DNA of 64,000 nucleotides from Nocardia vinacea NBRC 16497 (lineage in GTDB: Bacteria; Actinomycetota; Actinomycetes; Mycobacteriales; Mycobacteriaceae). The stretch spans positions 1 to 64,000 of the forward strand of contig NZ_BAGN01000072.1 of the NCBI RefSeq assembly GCF_000308835.1. Reading direction: 5' to 3'. Shown here one piece after another: positions 59,050 to 64,000 of this stretch (the first letter of the stretch is position 1; each line of letters opens with the position of its first letter). The position numbers were made by a program, and so were the translations under genes. The notes beneath the pieces were generated by a model. It was not told the DNA's origin. It did not search any database and worked only from the letters and a program-made list of their open reading frames with translations.

Positions 59050-60273
59050 TCACCCCTTCACGCACAGCACCTGACGCAACGTCGCGACGATATCGACCAG
59101 ATCGCGCTGCGCGGCGATGACCTCGTCGATGTCCTTGTATGCGGCTGGGATCTCGTCGACCACGCCCGCATCCTTGCGCGATTCCACGCCCTCGGTCTGC
59201 GCGATCAGATCCGCGACGGTGAACTGCTTCTTCGCCGCGTTCCGGCTCATCCGCCGACCCGCACCGTGTGATGCCGACTGGAACGAGGCCGGATTTCCCT
59301 TGCCGCGCACCACATATGAGCGTGTGCCCATCGAACCCGGAATCAACGCCAGATCGCCTGCGCCCGCCCGCACCGCACCCTTACGGGTGACCAGCATCGG
59401 CACACCGTCGATCTCCTCCTCCGCCACATAATTGTGATGACAGCTGATCGGGTCGTCGAAAAGCACCTCGCGCCCGGCGAATTCCGCGCGCACGGCACCG
59501 CACACGAGCGACAGCATGACCGCGCGGTTGCGTGCGGCGTATTCCTGAGCCCAGGTCAGATCGCGCCGGTAGGCTTCCATTTCCGGTGTGCCGGAAAGGA
59601 AGACGGCCAGATCGCGATCAGGCAGGTCCTGGTTGTGCGGCAATGCGCGCGCGACGGTCATATGCCGCTCGGCGAGTTCCTTGCCGATATTGCGGCTACC
59701 GGAGTGCAGCAGAATCCACACCGAATCGTGCTCGTCGAGGCAGACCTCGATGAAGTGGTTGCCGGAGCCGAGCGAGCCGATCTGCTTGTGCGCCTTGGAT
59801 TCCAGTGCCTGCACGCCAGGATTCAGCGAGCCGAATTCGGACCAGAAACGCGCCCAGCCACCGACGTGCCTGGCCAACTCGCCATGTGAGGCGGCGAACT
59901 GCGCTCCCAGCTTCGCGACATCGACCGCATCCTTGTGCGACTGGAACCCCACCGGAACCGCCGCCTCGATGCGCGAGCGCAGCGAATGCAGATTATCCGG
60001 CAGGTCGGCGGCGGTGAGGTCGGTCCGCACGCTCTCCATGCCGCAGCCGATATCCACGCCGACGGCCGCGGGTGCGACGGCATCGCGCATGGCGATCACA
60101 GAGCCGACGGTCGCACCCTTGCCGAGGTGCACGTCGGGCATGACGCGGACGCCGTGGACCCATGGCAGTTGCGCGATATTCCGCAGCTGCCGCAGCGCGG
60201 ACTGCTCGATTTCGTGCTCGTTGGCCCACATGAGCGTCTGCGCCCTGGTGCCGCGCAGCTCGACGGGAAACAT
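59050..60273 (-). CDS. rtcB: RtcB-type RNA ligase
   Basis: RtcB joins 3'-phosphate (or 2',3'-cyclic phosphate) RNA ends to 5'-OH ends using GTP and Mn2+. The metal and nucleotide motifs are all present: MPDVHLGKGATVGSV, GVDIGCGM, GSLGSGNHFIE, LHSGSRNIG, CHHNY and SHGAGRRMSR with the guanylylated His near residue 336. Length, 407 residues, is that of the compact bacterial forms. No rtcA or archease gene is adjacent. Its role could be repair of RNAs cut by toxins or stress nucleases. Confidence 0.94.
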   Translation of the reverse strand: MFPVELRGTRAQTLMWANEHEIEQSALRQLRNIAQLPWVHGVRVMPDVHLGKGATVGSVIAMRDAVAPAAVGVDIGCGMESVRTDLTAADLPDNLHSLRSRIEAAVPVGFQSHKDAVDVAKLGAQFAASHGELARHVGGWARFWSEFGSLNPGVQALESKAHKQIGSLGSGNHFIEVCLDEHDSVWILLHSGSRNIGKELAERHMTVARALPHNQDLPDRDLAVFLSGTPEMEAYRRDLTWAQEYAARNRAVMLSLVCGAVRAEFAGREVLFDDPISCHHNYVAEEEIDGVPMLVTRKGAVRAGAGDLALIPGSMGTRSYVVRGKGNPASFQSASHGAGRRMSRNAAKKQFTVADLIAQTEGVESRKDAGVVDEIPAAYKDIDEVIAAQRDLVDIVATLRQVLCVKG

Positions 60274-60477
60274 GGGATGCGTCCTTTCTTGTTCGGTCTG
60301 TTCCCCTCAACGCTAGTTTCCCCGCAGGTCGATGCGCACTGAAATATTCGCGACCTCGGCTCGGAGGAATCGGCAGTCGGGCGTCGTCGGCGCGCTACCG
60401 GACGCGCACGCGGCCTTCCGCGACCGCTATCGTGCGGGGCGGAACTGTTCGGCGAGCGAAAGCCTGGTGAAGCTACG

Positions 60478-61218
60478 GTGAGCACCCCTCAGGGTGGATG
60501 GTCGGGTCCGCCAACGGCGTCCCGGTCCACCAAACCCGCTGTTGTCGTTCTGCTGGTGGTCGCCGCGCTGCTGGTCGTTGGCGTGGTCGGCGGCGTCGTG
60601 GCGCTGAAGAGTCGTACGAACGTCATTTCGGGTGTCGCGATGGCGGCGAACGTCGACTCCGGTACGACTCCGCCGGGCCTCACCGCCGCCGGCACGGTCC
60701 GTGTCGGCGATTCGAATGCGAAGGTCGTCGTTCGTGTGGTCGCGGACCTGCAATGCCCCGCATGCAAATCATTCGAGAAGCGCAACGCCAAGACGCTCGA
60801 AGACGCGGCCAAGAACGGCACGGCAATCATCGAATACGACGTCATCTCGTTCTTGGACCGCGCCTCCAGCACCCAGTACTCCTCGCGCGCCGCAAACGCG
60901 TCGTATTGCGTTGCCGGACAAGACCATTCGAAGTATCAAGGCTGGTTCGCCGCGATGTTCGAACAGCAGCCCGCCGAGGGCGGCAATGGGCTGCCGGACA
61001 GCAAACTCATCGAGATCGCCAAGAACGCGGGCTACACCGACCCGTCCGTCGCCCAATGCATTACCGACCGCAAATACGACACCTATCTTCGTGACAAGAC
61101 CAAGCAGGTCCTCAACGGCGACGTCGACGCCACCCCGACCGTCTTCGTCAACGGTAAGAAACTCGACTCCAGCCAGCTGTCCAACGGGCTCGACGCTGCC
61201 ATCGCCGCCGCACGCTAG
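60478..61218 (+). CDS. Membrane-anchored DsbA/thioredoxin-like protein
   Basis: The 246-residue protein has one N-terminal membrane helix (VVVLLVVAALLVVGVVGGVV, about 22-41) and an extracytoplasmic thioredoxin fold with the redox motif CPAC (Cys 93 and 96) and cis-Pro segment DATPTVFVNG. Two further Cys (about 138 and 199) may pair. It would make or reshuffle disulfides in exported proteins, as DsbA-like proteins do in actinobacteria. GTG 60478 is the start. Its TAG stop shares CTAG with the stop of the convergent amidohydrolase. Confidence 0.87.
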   Translation: MSTPQGGWSGPPTASRSTKPAVVVLLVVAALLVVGVVGGVVALKSRTNVISGVAMAANVDSGTTPPGLTAAGTVRVGDSNAKVVVRVVADLQCPACKSFEKRNAKTLEDAAKNGTAIIEYDVISFLDRASSTQYSSRAANASYCVAGQDHSKYQGWFAAMFEQQPAEGGNGLPDSKLIEIAKNAGYTDPSVAQCITDRKYDTYLRDKTKQVLNGDVDATPTVFVNGKKLDSSQLSNGLDAAIAAAR

Positions 61219-62270
61219 GGGTAGGTGCGCACGGCATTTCCACGGGCGATCGCGATGACGAGCCCTTCGGCATCAGCGAGGGTGATGGCGTCGTCGGCGA
61301 TCCATTCGTCCAGCAGGCGGCCGAGACCGCGCCGCCACAGCAGTGCGCCGAGGTAGTGCAACTCGGGGAGTCCGTAGCCGTCGGAGGAGTAGAGCATCGA
61401 CCGGAACGGCGCGAGTTCGAGCGCCTCGCCGAGTACCGCCGCGGCTCGTTGTCCCACGTAGGGGATTGTCAGGCCGAGGTCCAGGTGCACGTGATCGAAG
61501 GCGTGCGCGAGGTAGGCGGCATTGCGGTGGAAGGGCCAGCAGTGCAGCAGCATGACCGATAATCCGGAGCCCGCGGTGGCATGCAGGAAGTCGGTGAGCA
61601 GCAGCGGATCGGTGTGCTGGAGCCGCAGATCCGTATCGCCGAATCCGGTGTGGAACTGCAGCGGCAGGCCGAATTCCGCTCCGATGCGGGCACCGAGCCC
61701 GACCAGCCAGCCGAGCGTCGCCGGATCGGTGAGGCGCAGTTCGTGGATGATCGTCGATGGCAGGGTATCGGTGACGGGAAAGTTCAGACCATAGCGGTAT
61801 GCCACGATTGTCTTGAGGCCGACCGCATTTCGGGCCCGACCGCGCAATGTGGTTTCGATATCCTCGAAAGGCATTGTCGCGATGCTGACTTCGGCGATTA
61901 CCTGTTCGGCTATCTGTTCGAGCCTGATGATCTCGCGCACCTCGCCAGGGGCGACCGCAGCGAATTCCGCTCGGCCACCGCCGAATCCGGTATCGAGAAA
62001 CCATCGCGTGGTGCCGGAGGCGCGCAGCAGCCGGGTGGTCGTTTCACGCCAGCCGAGTTCGGCCCTGCGCGCCAGATACCTTTCCGGATCGGCATGTGGC
62101 TCCAGGTCGAGAACCGGTGCGCACCAACGCCTTACCGCAAGACCGATCGCCGAATCGAAGGTGCCGTGTTGCCCTTCACCGAGCAGCCGCTCGAAACCGG
62201 GTCGGTCCAGATCCGCGGCGACGACGCCGTGACAATGGTGATCGGTGAGCGCCACACCATCGGTGAGCAC
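61215..62270 (-). CDS. Amidohydrolase, FluG N-terminal-like
   Basis: This 351-residue TIM-barrel metal hydrolase has a metal-binding start (DHHCHGVV, about residues 10-17), LQFHTGFGD, LLHCWPFHRNAAYL and LYSSDGYGLPEL supplying further His/Asp ligands. Such proteins pair with glutamine-synthetase-like domains in FluG; here the GS-like gene ends one base before this GTG start. The pair may hydrolyse or make a gamma-glutamyl or related amide. Substrate unknown. Confidence 0.83.
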   Translation of the reverse strand: MLTDGVALTDHHCHGVVAADLDRPGFERLLGEGQHGTFDSAIGLAVRRWCAPVLDLEPHADPERYLARRAELGWRETTTRLLRASGTTRWFLDTGFGGGRAEFAAVAPGEVREIIRLEQIAEQVIAEVSIATMPFEDIETTLRGRARNAVGLKTIVAYRYGLNFPVTDTLPSTIIHELRLTDPATLGWLVGLGARIGAEFGLPLQFHTGFGDTDLRLQHTDPLLLTDFLHATAGSGLSVMLLHCWPFHRNAAYLAHAFDHVHLDLGLTIPYVGQRAAAVLGEALELAPFRSMLYSSDGYGLPELHYLGALLWRRGLGRLLDEWIADDAITLADAEGLVIAIARGNAVRTYP

Positions 62271-62271
62271 G

Positions 62272-63645
62272 CTAGAACCGCCAGCGGGTCATCTCGATCA
62301 CCTTGGCCGGGCTGATATCCCGATAGCGTTCGGCCTCGGCGCGGCGCACGGTGAGCAGCGCATCGTGCAGTTCGACGCCGAGTGCCTCGGCGAGCACCTT
62401 GGAGTCGGCGAGTGCGTCGGCGGCCTCCATCGAACTGGTCGGCAACCGCCGCACACCCGACAGCATCAGTTGTTCGGCATCGAATCCCATTGGATCGCCG
62501 TTGATTTCGGCGGGCAAACGCAGTTCTTCGGCGATACCGGCGAGTCCGGCGGCAATGACCGTGCCGACGATCAGATACGGATTACCGGTCGCGTCGAAAC
62601 ATTTGACCTCGGCATTGGCTGCCCAGTCTTCGGTGCCCTGCACGCCGGTGATGAAGCGCAGCGCCGCCTCCCGCGTCTCCCGGCCCCAGCACTGCCAGAC
62701 CCCGGCCCACCGCGAGGGTTGCAGCCGGAGGAAACTCGCCGGATTGCCCGCGCCGATCGCGACCAATGCGGGCAGTTCCCGCAGCACACCGGCCAGGAAC
62801 GCCTCGCCCGCCCGGCGCATGCCGTGGGGTCCCTCGCCCTGCGCCAAGAGCGGTCCTTCGTCATCGTGCAGCGAAAAATGCAGGTGCGCACCGGAACCCG
62901 CGCCGTTTGGCTCGATACCCGGCGCGAGCAGCGCACGCCAACCGTATTGCGCGCTCACCTGCCGGATGGTGTGCCGCACCAGGATCGTGTCATCCGCGGC
63001 GGCGACCGGATCGTTGGGTGCGACCGACAATTCCAGTTGCGACAGCGCGTACTCCGGATGGAACTGATCGACAGCGACCTCCTGACGCTCCAACGCCGCG
63101 ACGAGATCACTGGCGTACTCGCCCACCTGGCTCAACCGGATCAAGCTGTAGGCGGGTCCGAATACCGCTGGGACGAAATCGTTTTCGACATCCCCGCGCC
63201 CGACCGACCACTCCGTCTCGAATGCCATCGACAGCCGCAGACCGGCATTCTGTGCCGCCTGCGCCTGCCGCGTCGCGAAGGCGCGCTGACAGGCGACGAA
63301 GCGGGTGCCATCCTGGGTGAACTTATCGGCGGGCGCCCAGGCCCACCCCGGCTGACAGGCGAGTTCGGTCAACCGCGACAGATCGGGAATCAGCCTCAGG
63401 TCACCATCGGGTCCGCCGAGGTACCGCCCGACGGACATCAGATCGTCGAAGGTGAACGTCTCGAAACAGGGCGACACTCCGATCCCGAACCTGGCGGCAT
63501 GTGCCAACCGCCCCTTCGGCACCGCCTTCACCCTGGTTATCCCGGCATTGTCCACAAAAGTCAGGGCAACCATATGGGCCTCGAGGTGCCCGATCAACGC
63601 ATCGTGGGCACCCTCGGCCGGTATCCGATCCGGCATGGTGGGCAT
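62272..63645 (-). CDS. Glutamine synthetase-family protein (GlnA4/GSIII-like)
   Basis: This 457-residue protein has the GS beta-grasp and catalytic domains: AFETEWSVG (metal Glu), FHPEYALSQLELSVAPND, the ATP-side GAGSGAHLHFSL, and NPYLIVG near the end. The pattern is of gamma-glutamyl-amine ligases rather than GlnA1; no adenylylation-site Tyr region (NLYDLP) is seen. It would ligate glutamate to an amine other than ammonia. It is upstream of, and almost abuts, the amidohydrolase gene. ATG 63645 is chosen; 63636 is an alternative. Confidence 0.88.
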   Translation of the reverse strand: MPTMPDRIPAEGAHDALIGHLEAHMVALTFVDNAGITRVKAVPKGRLAHAARFGIGVSPCFETFTFDDLMSVGRYLGGPDGDLRLIPDLSRLTELACQPGWAWAPADKFTQDGTRFVACQRAFATRQAQAAQNAGLRLSMAFETEWSVGRGDVENDFVPAVFGPAYSLIRLSQVGEYASDLVAALERQEVAVDQFHPEYALSQLELSVAPNDPVAAADDTILVRHTIRQVSAQYGWRALLAPGIEPNGAGSGAHLHFSLHDDEGPLLAQGEGPHGMRRAGEAFLAGVLRELPALVAIGAGNPASFLRLQPSRWAGVWQCWGRETREAALRFITGVQGTEDWAANAEVKCFDATGNPYLIVGTVIAAGLAGIAEELRLPAEINGDPMGFDAEQLMLSGVRRLPTSSMEAADALADSKVLAEALGVELHDALLTVRRAEAERYRDISPAKVIEMTRWRF

Positions 63646-63890
63646 GAGTCCCAAGATAATCCGCCCTCGTCCGCTTCGGGACGGACTCGGCCTACCTCGT
63701 CGCGGCGCGGCCAGTTCGGCAGCTCGCCCGCTGCTCCCGTCGTCGCGGCTTATGATCGACCTATCGGGACCAGCTGGTTTTCGCCTCGAGAGGTAAGTAC
63801 ATGAGTCGCTCGCGGTGCGGTCGGAGTGCCAGGCCGCCGCAAACGCGCGAATTTCCGGGAAGTCTGCGCCTGTGATCGGGTGAGCGGTCG

Positions 63891-64000
63891 GTGTCCGACG
63901 GTAAGGCCGAGGGGACGCAACGCGACCTGACTTTCGGCATCGCAGCGGAACTGGCTGCGGCCGGGTTCGCCGACGCCCAAGAGATCGGCCGCGGCGCATT
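63891..64000 (+). CDS. PknK-like Ser/Thr kinase, 3' truncated by window edge
   Basis: GTG 63891 opens a frame that runs to the window end, about 36 residues. The visible part (RDLTFGIAAELAAAGF, then AQEIGRGA) matches the start of PknK-type kinases, where it leads straight into the Gly-rich loop. These proteins usually join a kinase domain to a LAL-like regulatory ATPase. The assignment rests on a short stretch. Confidence 0.65.
   Translation, partial: MSDGKAEGTQRDLTFGIAAELAAAGFADAQEIGRGA

Noticed and set aside
1..64000. tRNA genes, CRISPR arrays, IS elements or prophage
   Set aside because: No cloverleaf with a proper T-loop, no regularly spaced repeats, and no transposase, integrase or phage motifs were seen on reading.

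Overview
The window is GC-rich actinobacterial chromosome. The core block valS-folC-DUF4233-ndk-rne-rplU-rpmA-obg-proB is the mycolata arrangement. An EspG homologue, a PPE-like type VII protein, a FAAL, and frequent GTG/TTG starts with 4-bp ATGA/GTGA overlaps all point to Nocardiaceae, most likely Nocardia. I see no tRNA, rRNA, CRISPR array, insertion sequence or phage genes.

Layout. 1-5.5 kb: a membrane/Ser-Thr kinase operon converging on an FHA protein. 5.7-8.1 kb: an NmrA-like SDR divergent from a TetR-GNAT pair. 8.1-13.7 kb: a glycerolipid-type region (GlpD, TetR, an alkyl-DHAP-synthase-like flavoprotein, a diacylglycerol kinase, a P-loop kinase) with a striking 35-bp dyad operator. 13.9-26.7 kb: the housekeeping block. 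26.8-29.6 kb: an orphan type VII substrate set (EspG chaperone, small helical partner, PPE-like protein with a long Pro-rich tail). 29.8-40.8 kb: an eight-gene, fully overlapping biosynthetic operon. 40.9-45.9 kb: small secreted and hypothetical proteins, an ABM-like enzyme, a LAL-type LuxR regulator and a MerR regulator. 46-50.5 kb: an operon resembling mycobacterial mymA-lipR-sadH (hydrolase, SDR, ferritin-like di-iron protein, flavin monooxygenase) with a 26-bp operator. 50.7-58 kb: a D-2-hydroxyacid dehydrogenase, a stand-alone LigD polymerase, a MarR-MFS pair, an isochorismatase-like hydrolase, and RecQ with a C-terminal PRTase-like tail. 58.3-64 kb: a membrane protein, RtcB, a thiol-disulfide protein, a FluG-like amidohydrolase/glutamine-synthetase pair, and the start of a PknK-like kinase at the edge.

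The most exciting system is 29825-40835. In order it encodes a PEP-synthase/rifampin-phosphotransferase-like protein, a FAAL fused to a minimal nucleotidyltransferase and a PqqD-like segment, an ACP, a thioester-reductase-like SDR, an NDK-domain protein, an AfsA-type hotdog condensing enzyme, a nitroreductase and a UbiA prenyltransferase. Every junction overlaps by 1-14 bp, so the genes are almost certainly co-translated. The inferred theme is activation of a fatty acid onto an ACP, reduction and/or condensation, then phosphoryl/nucleotidyl and prenyl tailoring. I know of no characterised pathway with this set.

At a second scale, small dispersed repeats recur across the window. A hairpin-forming family with core GCGACTGCTTGCAGGTCGC lies at 18.6, 23.9 and 29.6 kb, and as a 36-bp tandem at 48.5 kb. 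A second family, GAGCGYCAGCGAGG, lies at 18.1, 19.2 and 28.2-28.3 kb. A hairpin-bearing insertion sits in frame inside an SDR gene at 49.0 kb.
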